This document shows positions 33,990 to 45,129 of a stretch of DNA of 64,000 nt, piece after piece. Source of the stretch: Diploptera punctata. Taxonomy: Eukaryota; Arthropoda; Insecta; Blattodea; Blaberidae. The stretch is from the NCBI GenBank assembly GCA_030220185.1, contig JASPKZ010007303.1, forward strand, positions 992,001 through 1,056,000, written 5' to 3'. The translations under genes and the position numbers were made by a program. The notes beneath the pieces are model-generated. The model searched no databases. It was not told where the DNA came from and worked only from the letters and a program-made list of their open reading frames with translations. Every line of letters begins with the position of its first letter. Positions within the stretch are counted from its first letter, which is position 1.

Positions 33990-34166
33990 AGTCATGTACA
34001 CAAAGCAAAGATCGAGGAAATTGCAGAGATTTCAAAGTAAAATGGTTCTTTGACATGGAGTATGGTGGATGTTCTCGATTCTGGTATGGTGGATGTGGTG
34101 GCAATGACAACAGATTTGAAAATCAAGATGAATGCAGAGGAAAATGTGTAGAACCTCCAGGAAGAG
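33990..34166 (+). CDS. Ppn: papilin exon g: Kunitz domain 1
   Basis: One complete Kunitz/BPTI domain per exon. The six cysteines follow C-x8-C-x15-C-x7-C-x12-C-x3-C exactly, with the FWYGGCGGNDNRF core. The residue after the second cysteine (P1 of the reactive loop) is Arg, as in trypsin-type inhibitors, but P1' is Asp rather than Ala or Gly. The domain ends in a short PPGR linker. Acceptor after a T-run, AG at 33988-33989; donor GTAATA at 34167. Phase 1 at both ends. Confidence 0.93.
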
Positions 34167-34349
34167 GTAATATTAAATTGTTTTAAGAGTAGGAGATAAA
34201 TTTAATGAAACATTTACTTATTATTAAATTAAAAGTTATTAAATCAAGACAGAATTTATTTTGAATATCATACGTCACAGACAAATTTTAAATGTTATAT
34301 AATTTTTTATATAAATTTATTTAATACTCTTTGTAATATATATTCAAAC

Positions 34350-34510
34350 TATTAGAATTATACAATACAGAGATGAATGGATGGACCACATCAATAGAAT
34401 GGATAACAATAGAATTCCGAATCAGGTTCTTCATTACAAACCACTAGGACAAAGAAATGTTGGGAGACCCAGTAAAAGATGGATAGACCAATTCTAACAT
34501 GAGATCAGAA
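34350..34510 (+). pseudogene. LINE C-terminal fragment
   Basis: WMDHINRMDNNRIPNQVLHY, then GQRNVGRPSKRWIDQF and a stop. Confidence 0.6.
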
Positions 34511-35110
34511 CAGACCAGTAGGTCCACTCCTTGTTGCTGATGATCATGTAATGTAATTTATAAATTTACATTCTCAAGTGAAGATGAATGACATTTATGG
34601 TATCACTGAATTATTAGAATATGTCAGAAGTAAATCATTAACTTCTCAATTTTTTTGTAAAAAGATTTTCTCATTTTATTGTAGTTAATAAGTTAATTAA
34701 TTTATTTATAGTTAAATATAAGAAGTAACATTATGAGGTTCTTAATTCAATGAATGAATAAGCCATTTCTTATCTGATGTCATAGCTTGTTTTCTTAAAC
34801 ATGGAAACTGCAGTTTTCAAGAGGAATATCCCTCCTATTTTCAACCAGTATTATGTCATAATGTTTTATTAAATATGCAGAATGCAGTTTTGAAGAGGAA
34901 TATCCCTCCAATTTTCAACCAATATTATGTCGTAATATCGGTTGAAAATGGGAGGGATGTTCCTCTTGAAAACTGCAGTTCCTGTGTTATGTCATACTAT
35001 TGGTTGAAATTGAGAGGGATGTTCCTCTTGAAAACTACAGTTCCCATTGTTTATTTTTTATCATTTCACTCACCTCATACTTCATAATTTATAGCAGACC
35101 CAGGGTTTCT

Positions 35111-35695
35111 TCACGTAATTCGTGACATTGTCAATGCTGCGTCATGTTCACAACTGACGTCCAACGGCCTTCTATCCTGCAGACTGACCTCCGCGCCATC
35201 TGGTGGCCGACCGAAGAATTTCCAAATCAGGCCTCTTTCTTTATAACCGGGTATTTCAAAATTCATAGTTGTATTTTCATTCTTGCATATGTAAATTTTT
35301 TCCCAAATTGTGAGTTCCTTCGGTTTTTCCAATTGTTTAAGTAATTTTGTTTTGGTTTCTATTCTATGTTTTTCTGACCAGGCATGTGCAGCTATTGCAG
35401 ATTTTTCGGTTTCTCCATTTTTAACATTTCTGAGGTGTTCTTTTAATCTTGTATTTAGATTCCTTTTTGTTTTTCCTATGTATATCTTTTCACAATCTTT
35501 ACAATTAATTTGATAAATTCCCGATTTTTTGCAGTCTTCAATTTTTTCATTTTTGTTGGTTTTTATTAAATTACCTAAGCTGTAATCATTTTTCGGTGCT
35601 AATTTAATGTTGAATTTGTTGAAAATTTTTTGAAACTTGTCAAATACGAAAGGATGGTATGTGAACTTCTTGAATTTTTTGCCTATATTTTTATC
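35111..35695 (-). pseudogene. Penelope-like GIY-YIG domain, left arm
   Basis: The minus strand is open through SGIYQINCKDCEKIYIGKT (GIY-YIG), RLKEHLRNVKNGETEKSA, and the WEKIYICKNEN block to the stop after ALTMSRIT. The RT part is absent. This is the only uninterrupted endonuclease-side reading among the copies here. Confidence 0.85.
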
Positions 35696-35702
35696 TTGAC
35701 TT

Positions 35703-36438
35703 GTGAATGTCCCCATGAGCAAAGAAAATTACAATAAAGAGAAAGAACACATCATACAAATTGCTAAGGATAATGGTTTTCACAAGAAAATGATACACAA
35801 GAAAATAAATAAATTCAAAGAACAAAAAGTCATCAATGAAAGTACTCTTCAGACAGATAAAAATATAGGCAAAAAATTCAAGAAGTTCACATACCATCCT
35901 TTCGTATTTGACAAGTTTCAAAAAATTTTCAACAAATTCAACATTAAATTAGCACCGAAAAATGATTACAGCTTAGGTAATTTAATAAAAACCAACAAAA
36001 ATGAAAAATTGAAGACTGCAAAAAATCGGGAATTTATCAAATTAATTGTAAAGATTGTGAAAAGATATACATAGGAAAAACAAAAAGGAATCTAAATACA
36101 AGATTAAAAAACACCTCAGAAATGTTAAAAATGGAGAAACCGAAAAATCTGCAATAGCTGCACATGCCTGGTCAGAAAAACATAGAATAGAAACCAAAAC
36201 AAAATTACTTAAACAATTGGAAAAACCGAAGGAACTCACAATTTGGGAAAAAATTTACATATGCAAGAATGAAAATACAACTATGAATTTTGAAATACCC
36301 GGTTATAAAGAAAGAGGCCTGATTTGGAAATTCTTCGGTCGGCCACCAGATGGCGCGGAGGTCAGTCTGCAGGATAGAAGGCCGTTGGACGTCAGTTGTG
36401 AACATGACGCAGCATTGACAATGTCACGAATTACGTGA
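35703..36438 (+). pseudogene. Penelope-like GIY-YIG domain, right arm
   Basis: Starts further upstream (NVPMSKENYNKEKEHIIQI) than the left arm, then breaks near 36005 and 36110. The last part, from WEKIYICKNEN to the end, is open. Confidence 0.85.
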
Positions 36439-36678
36439 AGAAACCCTGGGTCTGCTATAAATTATGAAGTATGAGGTGAGTGAAATGATAAAAAATAAAC
36501 AATATTAAAGAACCTCATAGTGTTATTTCCTAACTACATAACTTAATACAGTTCCCATGTTTAAGAAATCATAAACTATGAGGTAAGATAAGAAATGGCT
36601 CATTAACCTTTTAGGTGCCATGAGCTGATTACATCAGCTCTGATGCTTCTGTCCATTACCTGCCAGATAATATACTTA

Positions 36679-37596
36679 GGTTCCCATTTATGAACACATT
36701 AGACTATAAAAGTCGTTCTCTGCCTGTACTCTGCTGAGAAAGTTGCATCCAAATACTTTTTGCGAACTCAAAAATCTGTTCATGTGATAATAATTGTTGA
36801 AATTCCTAAGCTACCTGGCGAGGTGACTTAGCAGAGAAATGAATCGTGAGCAACCCGATGGGAACCGATGTAGTTTGAAACCTTGCCGCGTACCTAGCTG
36901 CTTTATCCAAGATGTCGGACCTTGAAGACTTCGATCAAGTTTTCGGTATACGCGGAGAAGAGGAATTTGATAGAGTCTACCAAAGAATTCAACTGGAAGA
37001 ACAGGAGAATCGGCATAATATTGCACGATGCAGACGTCGTCGTATACAGTATTATTTGCGGGACGCAAGCGTAAATGCGCTCCTCTAGCAGACGAAAATA
37101 ACAGAAGTGGTTTTATTGCTGAGAATTCTGGGTAATTTCTTGCCAATATTATGAAAACAACGACTTTCATGCATGATCAGTTAGTGGGTAGCTAATTCGA
37201 TCTTTGCACTTGCTCACGGAAAGTCAGCTCACCAGTGATTGGAAGTAATTTGAGTAGAGACTAATGTTAAAATTCATCGGAGAACATTTTGTTTAAACAA
37301 CTCACCTCATAGGATTCATGCTTCCATGATACCACGGTTTCACACACAGTCGTGTTCATCTTCAGCCATAACTCCGACTGATGAAATTCTTCGGCTGTCA
37401 ACTGTTCTATTGTTGCCATCATCAGTAGTGGGTGCGCTGTCAACTGTTCTATTGTTGCCATCATCAGTGCTGCCATCTATGGTTGAATTTATGAACTTCG
37501 AAATCAAAGTAATTTCGTTAGGGATATCAAAATTCATTGATCTATCTTTATTTTTCTGAATGTATATTTTCTCCCAAATGTATTTGCATGCGGCCC
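36679..37596 (+). mobile_element. Harbinger-type element, copy 2, with Penelope insert
   Basis: TTA on both sides. The leader and ORF start (36912) are as in the other copies; the ORF stops early at 37086-37088. A Penelope C-terminal fragment (about 37267-37577) is inserted next to the right end between two AATGT strings. Confidence 0.75.
37267..37577 (-). pseudogene. Penelope-like protein C-terminal fragment
   Basis: Minus strand: YIWEKIYIQKNKDRSMNFDI, then SKFINSTIDGSTDDGNNRT with a duplicated TDDGNNRTVDS. Confidence 0.7.
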
Positions 37597-37870
37597 TTAA
37601 ACTACTTGCAGAGCCGATCACATCGGCAAATGCGATTTAAATCTCTGACACAAGAGATTTTACCAGTGGCATGCAGAGGGTTAATTTATTTATTGTTTAC
37701 ACCATAGTTTGATTTCACTTCTAAGAGTTATTTTTACAGTTACTTAGATGACTAGTTACAAAAGTAGAGGTTTAATAACAAGATGTTCATGTTAGAATAC
37801 AACCAAAGGGAATCATGTTATTAATGTCTCAATATTGATTTTATTACCTCATCTCATAATCTTCTTCTTA

Positions 37871-38457
37871 GGGTCGAATGTTTGAACGCATTAGACAGTA
37901 AAAGGCGTTCTCTGCTGAGAAAGTTTTATCCAAATACATTTTGCTTACTCAGAAATCTATTCATGCAATAATAATTGTAAGCTACCTGACGAGGTACCTT
38001 AAGATCATAGCTCAAGATAGAAACTTATCGTGAAAATCCCGAAGGGAACCGATGTAGTTTGAAACTTTTGCAGCTTTATCCAAGATGTCGGACTTGGAAG
38101 ACTTCGATCATGTTTTCGGTATACACGGAGGAGAGGAATTTGATAGAGTCTACCAAAGAATTCAACTGGAAGAACAGGAGAATCGGCATAATATTGCACG
38201 ACGCAGACGTCGTTGTATACGGTATTATTTACGGGACGCGAGCGTAAATGCGTTCCTCTATAGCAGACGAAAATAACGGAAGTGGTTTTATCGCTGAGAA
38301 TTGTGGGTAATTCGTTGCCAATATTACGAAAACATCAACTTTCATGCATGACCGGTAAGTCGGCCATTAATTCGATCTCAGCAATTGCTCACGGTGAGTC
38401 AGCTCACTAGTGATTGGAAGTAATTTGAGTAGAGACTAATGTATTTGCATACGACCC
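37871..38457 (+). mobile_element. PIF/Harbinger-type element, copy 3 (complete)
   Basis: 587 bp, TTA on both sides, ends GGGTCGAATGTTTGAACG and GGGTCGTATGCAAATACA. Leader of about 215 bp, then the 63-aa ORF (38085-38276). Confidence 0.88.
38085..38276 (+). CDS. 63-aa Harbinger-borne ORF
   Basis: MSDLEDFDHVFGIHGGEEFD, RIQLEEQENRHNIARRRRRC, ending FLYSRRK. Intact and close to the copies at 31011 and 63341. The Arg-rich centre could bind DNA; unproven. Confidence 0.6.
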   Translation: MSDLEDFDHVFGIHGGEEFDRVYQRIQLEEQENRHNIARRRRRCIRYYLRDASVNAFLYSRRK

Positions 38458-38866
38458 TTAGACTAGTTTCAAAACCTTCTTCAGTTCCATCATCGGTATT
38501 TTTATGACCATTGTGTTGTCCTGAAGAGCAAGAGGGAGCAAGAGGTGGCTCTTCAGGACAACAACAACAGTCGTGAAAATACTGATGGTGGAACCGAAGA
38601 AGGTTTTGAAACTAGTCTATGAAGAAAAAGATTATTAGGTGGGGTAATGAAATTTTACTTAGATATTAAAGCTACTGTAGATAGGAATAAAAACAGAAGC
38701 TAAGCAGTGACACCAAAACAAAAGGAAGTGCCAGCAAGAGGTCAGAAGACTCGGCACATCAGAATATAATAACATGGTGTAATCCCCAGGAAAATAATGA
38801 ACTGCTGTGAAAGTCTTAAATCAAGAATCATTCCTATTGTAATTGTTGTTGTTATTATTATTTCAG

Positions 38867-39043
38867 ATGCATGTTTCCTGCCGAAAATTGAAGGACCATG
38901 TGAGGGTTATTATCCACATTGGTACTATGATACTGAAAGGAAACAGTGTGGGCAGTTTATCTACGGTGGATGTCTGGGGAACAACAATAGATTTGAAACC
39001 AGGGAACAATGTGAAGAACTCTGTGTAATTCCAGATACACTTG
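38867..39043 (+). CDS. Ppn: papilin exon h: Kunitz domain 2
   Basis: Complete Kunitz domain with the family cysteine spacing and the IYGGCLGNNNRF core. P1 is Glu (GPCEGY), which does not suit trypsin-like enzymes; it may target a Glu-specific enzyme or have no inhibitory role. Acceptor TTTCAG ending at 38866, donor GTGAGT at 39044. Splicing from domain 1 gives PPGRDACFLPK in frame. Confidence 0.93.
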
Positions 39044-39129
39044 GTGAGTTGATTCTTACAATTCTATGCACCAAAGTATAACAGTGTAACATATTACAAC
39101 TCTGGTGAAGACTAAAACATGCACCTATA

Positions 39130-40130
39130 ACTTTATATAATTATATAGTTCTTCTATACATGTATATGTCACTGAACTCCTCCTAAACGACTGGACCAAT
39201 TTTGATGAAATTGTTTGTGTGTGTTTGAGTGGGTCCCTCAATGGTTTAGATTCATAATTGGACCCTCTAAAACCATTAGTTGTAGTTCACCTGAAGTGAA
39301 AATTTAAAAAAATCTCTCTAGCAATCACAATTCTAGATGTTTCACAATGAAACTCAGTATATCATATTAAAATAAACCGAGGTAAGTATTGTCCAAAAAT
39401 GAGCGAAATCCAACAATTAAAAATGGAAGTTTATCTGAAATCCGAATTAAAAAACTGCCTAAATGACTGGACCTATTTTGGTAAAAATTTTTGTGTGTTT
39501 GAGTGGGTCCCTGGATGTTTCAGATTCACAATTGGAGCCTATAAAACCACTAGGTGTAGGAGTTCACCTGAAGTGGTAATTTAGAAATTACTCTAGCAGT
39601 TACAATTTGTTATGTTTCACAACGAAACTCAGTATATCCTATGGTGAAATTATGGTGAAATTAAATATTTCTTACCTCTCCTCATATAAATCTTTCGAGA
39701 CCATAACAGTCTCATCTTCAGTACTTCTTTGACGATTGGTGTTATGTCGATTGAAGGAAACTCTTTTTCTTCCCTCTGTTGGTGGACCGATTAACCTCTG
39801 GATCAGGTCAAAATTTGCAGGAATTTCAAAGTTCATAAGTTTTTCTTTGTTTTTCTGAATGTGGATCTTTTCCCAAACCATGAGTTCCTTTTGTTTGTCT
39901 ATTTGTTTAATTAGACTGGCTGTTGATTCATTTTTATTTGAGGTGGGTATTATCTAAAAAGGAGCAAAAACCAACAATTAGGAGTGGAGGTTTACCTGAA
40001 ATCTGAAATTAAAAACTGACTAGCAACCTCCATGTTTGGTTCGTCTCAGCATATACCATACAATTTAATTAACCTTTAATATTTTATTTATTTAGGCGTA
40101 GCAATGCACGCCGGGTATTAGCTAATATGA
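39130..40130. repeat. unclassified repeat with two internal modules and a Penelope insert
   Basis: Two copies of a module (GACTGGACC..TTTGAGTGGGTCCCT) start near 39190 and 39462. A Penelope C-terminal fragment (minus strand WEKIHIQKNKEKLMNFEIP) lies at about 39655-39950. The right end GCGTAGCAATGCACGCCGGG..TAGCTAAT is typical of a widespread arthropod repeat whose class I cannot settle. Confidence 0.5.
39672..39881 (-). pseudogene. Penelope-like protein C-terminal fragment
   Basis: MVWEKIHIQKNKEKLMNFEI and a diverged tail RQRSTEDETVMVSKDLYEER. Flanked by CTTACCTCTCCTCAT, the family's border motif. Confidence 0.6.
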
Positions 40131-40733
40131 TATATATTTTGAGGAGTATTGTTTTAAACCTTATTGTGTCCATCTCCAAATAAAATTAAGCTTGACATCA
40201 ATTTGGATAGTTTCTAATGCCCTCTTTCATGTTGTAAACTCTATTTGTGTCATAGATTGATTCCCAGTTTCAATATGAAGGGTCCAGGGGAAAAACGATG
40301 AATGCCACAAAATCACAAAAACTGAGGTTTCATATTCTTAGTGTTTGTACTGTTCCCTAGTAACATTTAAAAGGCGGAAACTGTTTAAAGAAGCTATGGG
40401 TTACATTTTATAAGGCTTTAAAAATAATGTGTACATGGAAATGATATAGCGTTTCAAAACTTAAAATTCATTTATCTCAGTTTGAGTTTAATGTGACATT
40501 CATCGTTTTTTCCCCTGTGTGCACTGTTCTTTCTACAAAGATACAATCTATTAGGATTGCAGATTTTTCTCTTTCATCATTCATTTTTTACATTTAATAG
40601 AAATTATAAAGTTTAATTGAACAGAAAATTGTGGTTTATAAAAATTGATGTACAATACTGTACTAATATGTTTTCAAAATAAGTTATCTTATTTGGAGTA
40701 TAACTAACATAAATATATTGTTAAAAATATTAG
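40131..40733. other. papilin intron, no gene seen
   Basis: AT-rich. The phrase GGGGAAAAACGATGAATG near 40290 and its reverse near 40500 hint at an inverted repeat. No exon. Confidence 0.35.
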
Positions 40734-40913
40734 ATATCTGTGAGCAGCCTAAGCTTGAAGGTCCCTGTCGAGGCAACTTTTCCCGCTGGTATTATAATGA
40801 ACAACTACGCATGTGTCAAGAATTCACTTATGGTGGCTGTCACGGTAACAGAAATAACTTCCTTACGGAGACCGAATGTCATCATCACTGCTTGAAGCCT
40901 TATACAAGCCGGG
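40734..40913 (+). CDS. Ppn: papilin exon i: Kunitz domain 3
   Basis: Complete Kunitz domain. P1 is Arg and P1' is Gly (GPCRGN), close to the classical trypsin or plasmin inhibitor loop. Core TYGGCHGNRNNF; three consecutive His lie between cysteines 5 and 6. Acceptor ATTAG ending at 40733, donor GTAAGT at 40914. A short TSR linker follows. Confidence 0.93.
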
Positions 40914-41135
40914 GTAAGTTGAAAGGATTTACCTAATAGTATTTATTGTGTATTAATAATAGATCATACCGTACTTTTCAGCATGTGTCTATCTATATCC
41001 AGTATTTTATTATATTGCATTCAGTGCATGTAGTAATAATAAATTTTCTTGATTATTCTGAGATACATTTAGTGCATGAAGTGATTCAGAGAATTACAAA
41101 AACAAAACTACAGTTTTATATCTTTCTTTGTTTAA

Positions 41136-41900
41136 GGGGACCGAATAGTGAAAAAAATGATAAAAAATGCATTTTTTGTTTATTTGTTTTTTAATAACTC
41201 TGATTCTTTAGGATCATTTTCAGGTAAACATTTTTATTGTAGGAGCAAAATTGACCCCGTGATGTAAGAGTTTAAATACCCTTGCACGTATGGTCAGCGT
41301 TACTACTTAAAATTTAAAATGAGTTTTTTTTTTTTTTGGTTTCCATTTTTTTTACATTTTTCAAAACATAAAATGCTCCTTACAATGCAACTTTTTTGCT
41401 ATCAAAGTGAAATTTTGTGGTTAGACTCCCCAATATATGCTAATTCAAATTTCAATGCAGTTCCTAGTCTAAGACAGATGTGTTCTCTTAAATTGAGATG
41501 GAAAAAATAATAAAAGTGATAATTTTTTTTTTCAAAAAATGAAAAATAAGTAGTATCCTCTGTTTATGAATATTTTTTGCATAGCAAATGTGTTTAGTGG
41601 AATCATGCAGACTCTGAATCTCAAATTTCAACAGAGAATATTTAAAAATGCATCGTAAGGAGCATTTTTTAGGAAATATTAAATTTTTTTTTTAAAATCA
41701 TAATTCTAAAACTATTCTACTTATAAACATCAAACTTCACAGAAACACTTCTATAACTACATAATGAATGTGATAAAAAATTTCAAAACAATCAGATGAA
41801 AACTAAAATAAATTTGAAATTCACCATTTGGTCATGACAACTATAAAAAAACAAAGAATCCATGATTGTGTTTCTCAGCCATGGTTATTCAGTTTTTTAA
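41136..41900. repeat. AT-rich repeat-like segment
   Basis: Begins GGGGACCGAATAGTG. AAAATGCTCCTTACAATGC (about 41370) and GCATCGTAAGGAGCATTTTT (about 41650) are inverted relative to each other. No ORF. Confidence 0.35.
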
Positions 41901-42530
41901 AGTTTGCTTGCAAAAAAAAAACAGATGAAGATATGACTTCAATTCAGACTTTGTTCCTGCAATTGATTGGTTATGTATTACTGACATCATAACAAAAGAC
42001 AAATTAGAACATGATGTAAACAACATCATAACTTACAAGAGAACTGTTAACCACTGCATGCCGAAACCTACCTTGAAATTTCTTCCAGAGAAGCGTTGTG
42101 ATGTACAAAGGCCAAAAAAATTATATGCCATTTTTAACTCTAAGGCATTAAAATCCAGCAACAAATATCTCATTTAAACTATAGGGATATAATACAACTC
42201 CTATATTTGTAGAATAGATGACCCTCATTACCCTCTATGCCTTAATGCCCCACCTCACTTCACTCTGCTCTTAACTGAAGCAGGGACATATATCTGCTCT
42301 GTACAGTGGGTTGCCATTGCTGGATTCTGGGTTCAATTTCTATGCCTTGCAGTTAAAAAGGCAGATTTTTTTTTTGGACACGGCCTTGGTACATCACGAC
42401 TCCTCTGGGAGACTTTTAAGGTAGATTTGGCATGCAAGAGTTGACAGTTTCCTTGTTAGTACAATCATTTCGAATGACTTTTAGATAATAATTGTTTTCC
42501 AAACTCTTTTACATATAATAATTAATCTGA
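41901..42530. other. papilin intron, no gene seen
   Basis: No ORF or element boundary recognised; a T-run lies near 42367. Confidence 0.35.
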
Positions 42531-43320
42531 GTGTTGACATCTCATAAAATGTATTCCAGAGAACATGTTTCAAAATGCAATGCATATCATCATCAGCTTT
42601 TGCAGACTGTTGAACTTGCGGTTGTTGGTCCATGATGTTGATTCTCCCTCAATCTTTTGGTTGCCCGAAGAACTTCCAAATCAAATCTTTTTCCCTGGGA
42701 ATTTCAAAATTCATAACCCAATCTGTACTTTTAGATGTATATCTGCTCCCAAACTCATTCTCCATCATATACAAAACTACCAGAACAACTGGAAAGCCCA
42801 TCTTCAACGAATGCCATTGCACAGAATTCCAAACGCTATGTTTTGTTACTGCCCCCAAGGCAAAAGATTGCTGGGACGTCCGAAAAAGCGCTGGATGGAA
42901 ACTCCTCTTTGGGACCATAATAGACACATGGCCTAATAATTGCATGGATGATGATGTGATCTACTCCCAAACAGTCAGTTCTTTTGTGCTTTCTATTTTA
43001 ATAATTTTGTGTTCCCTTAGATTTTATGTTTTTCTGACCAAACATGAGTAGCGACCAAAAATACAGAGATAGAGTTATGAGTTTTTAAATTCTCAGAGAA
43101 AAATATTTGATTTAGGAGTTCTTTGGGCAATCAATAGATGGAAGGGGAGTTGACATCAAGGACCGACAATTGGAAGTTCAACAGTCTGGAAGATCTGATG
43201 ATGATATGCATTGCAATTAAAACATGTTCACTAGAATACAACAATTTTAGAGGTAAGATGTCAAGACTCAGATTAATTATTAAATAGAACCTCATGATGT
43301 CACTTCCTATTATAATTTAT
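42530..43320. mobile_element. Penelope-type foldback with LINE insert
   Basis: Minus-strand C-terminal fragment (EIPREKDLIWKFFGQPKDG) at 42600-42720, continued after a LINE tail (about 42760-42955; WKAHLQRMPLHRIPN, RLLGRPKKRWME). An inverted arm covers about 43080-43260 and the tail AACCTCATGATGTCACTTCC is at 43287. Confidence 0.65.
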
Positions 43321-43344
43321 TAATACTTTTATACATTAATAAAT

Positions 43345-43950
43345 TGTAATAGGAAGTAACATATGATGTTCTTCTTAATAAATAATGTGTATCCAGAATC
43401 ATCTTACCTCATAAATTGTTGTGTTCTATTTGAACATGTTTTGATATGTCATGCATTCTATCATTAGCTTTTCCAGACTGTTGAATTTTATGTTGTTGAC
43501 TCCCACTCCATCTTTTGGCTTACTGAAGAACTTGTAAATCAAATCTTTTTCCCTGGGAATTTCAAAATTCTTCTGGATGTAGATTTTCTCCCAATCGGTG
43601 ACTTCTTTTGAATTTCCCAACTGTTTCAATAATTTTATGTTTACATTGATTTTATGCTTTTCTGACCAAACGTGAGCAGCTACTGCAGATTTTTCTACTT
43701 CTCCATTTTTTACATCTAGAAGAACAAAAATAGGATTATGAATTTTGAAATTCCTGGGTGAAAAGATTTGATTTATAAGTTCTTCGGTCAGCCATAAGAT
43801 GGAGTGGCTGTCGACACCCAGGGCCAACAGCATAAAATTCAACAGTCAGGAAAAGCTGATGATGGTATGCATGACATATTGAAACATGTTCAAATAGAAC
43901 ACAATAATTTATGAGGTAAAATGACTCTGAATTCACCTTATTTACTTTTA
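43345..43950. mobile_element. Penelope-type foldback, tail-to-tail with the previous one
   Basis: Reversed tail at 43350-43375. The minus-strand fragment (HVWSEKHKINVNIKLLKQLG, WEKIYIQKNFEIPREKD) runs to about 43720, then the arm is repeated on the + strand. It ends near ATTTATGAGGTAAAATG. Confidence 0.7.
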
Positions 43951-43974
43951 TACATATCACACAAATACTGATAC

Positions 43975-44003
43975 ACACACAAACACACACACACACACAC
44001 ACA
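43975..44003. repeat. (CA)n microsatellite
   Basis: Dinucleotide run with minor interruptions. Confidence 0.85.
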
Positions 44004-44175
44004 TGTATCTTCACCCTGCAAATAAGTTCATGTGCTTACATATCATACCACTAAATAACAGTAATCATAATACACATTAAAAGAATAAAATTATATAATA
44101 CATTCTGCATACCTATATTTAAAATTAAAATTCATATACTGATAATGCTTATGGAACTCATTAAGATGATATATA

Positions 44176-44740
44176 GGGCTATTCAGAAAGAAGGAATAGA
44201 CTTCAACCATTTATTTCTTCCAAACTACAAAAAATAGAAACACAATTCCAACGTTCCTGGAAAGAGAAAAGTTTGAAGTTCCTATCACGGCCGCATTGCC
44301 GCTGTTGCTTGTTATGTTGATTGTTTGTATTAAAATAGTGAACACAACAGGACGTTGGATTGGAAGAGGAGGAGCAGAAGCTCAACTTCATTATTGGTGG
44401 CCTCCGAGGTTATCAGACCTAACCCTGTGTGATTTTTATCTGTGGGGTTACATAAAAGACCGTATTTTTATCCCCCCCCCATGCCTGAGACTTTTGAAAA
44501 TCTGCGACATTGAATTGTTGAAGCTGTGAATTTAATAACTAGAGACCAGCTTATTCATGTGTGGCAAAAAATGAGTCAACATTTTGATATTTGTCGTGTA
44601 ACACATGGTGCTCTTATTGAATGCATAAAATAGTGAGATTTGAACTTTTCTCTTTCAAGGATTGTTGGAATTGTGTTTTTATTTTTTGTAGTTTGGAAGA
44701 AATAGATGTTTGGAATCTGTTCTTTCTTTTTGAATAGCCC
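44176..44740 (+). mobile_element. Tc1/mariner-group element with ~110-bp inverted repeats
   Basis: TA-flanked, ends GGGCTATTCAGAAAGAAGGA and GGGCTATTCAAAAAGAAAGA. The inner arms extend to ACACAATTCCAAC and beyond. The residual transposase reads WPPRLSDLTLCDFYLWGYIK, then frameshifted TRDQLIHVWQKM.. . Deletion derivative. Confidence 0.82.
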
Positions 44741-44934
44741 TATATATATATAAATCTACAAAGGTAAAATAGTAGATCTAGGCATTGGGACAAGTCATAT
44801 AACTTTCCTTGCTAATTCTGCAAGAACTTATTTCATTAATGTATTTTGTATTGCAGATAAAGTTGAATGTTGATCATCTGTCTGTGAAGAGGCTATGTGT
44901 TAGAAATGTACTGTTATTATATACTTTGTTTCAG

Positions 44935-45129
44935 CAGTAATGGATTATTGTACTCTTCCTAAAGACATGGGTCCTTGTCGTGGTTCAATTCTTCGTTGGT
45001 ATTACGATAGTGTTGAAAAAGGTTGCATACAATTTATGTATGGTGGTTGCCAGGGCAATGGAAACAGATTCAAAACTGAGGAAGAATGCAAGATTAAATG
45101 CCACGTAACTAGCAATTCAAATTATAGAG
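44935..45129 (+). CDS. Ppn: papilin exon j: Kunitz domain 4
   Basis: Complete Kunitz domain with P1 Arg and P1' Gly (GPCRGS) and core MYGGCQGNGNRF, followed by a longer polar linker with a repeated SN pattern. The acceptor is a tandem NAGNAG site (TTTCAGCAG, 44929-44937). Use of the first AG gives Ala-Val-Met before the domain, use of the second removes the Ala and starts the exon at 44938. The donor at 45130 (GTACAC) is weaker than its neighbours. The intron that follows is the longest here (7.9 kb). Confidence 0.9.

Larger units (their letters stand above)
35048..36546. mobile_element. second Penelope-like inverted dimer, 12-bp duplication
   Basis: Arms 35048-35695 and about 35856-36503 with a 160-nt unpaired loop; tail after the right arm. 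Flanked by TACAGTTCCCAT at 35036-35047 and 36547-36558. Encodes only the GIY-YIG half, so truncation is deeper than at 18945, and the two arms stop at different points. Confidence 0.9.
36607..37680. mobile_element. TTAA-flanked element interrupted by Harbinger
   Basis: TTAA on both sides. Ends CCTTTTAGGTGCCATGAGC and CCCTCTGCATGCCACTGG are weakly similar. The outer parts (36607-36678 and 37600-37680) have no ORF. Confidence 0.5.
34715..37760. mobile_element. Penelope-type foldback hosting nested insertions
   Basis: Outer inverted repeat. The reversed tail is at about 34728-34742 (AACATTATGAGG). The left arm holds duplicated GGGAGGGATGTTCCTCTTG-type hairpins, and the right arm resumes at 36559-36606 and after 37680. 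It is interrupted by a Penelope dimer (35048-36546) and a TTAA element (36607-37680). Confidence 0.6.
37840..38665. mobile_element. Penelope-type foldback split by Harbinger
   Basis: Arms CATAATCTTCTTCTTA + GACTAGTTTCAAAACCTTC and GAAGGTTTTGAAACTAGTC + ATGAAGAAAAAGATTATTAG. Joined across the Harbinger they form a hairpin of about 100 bp per side. Confidence 0.7.
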
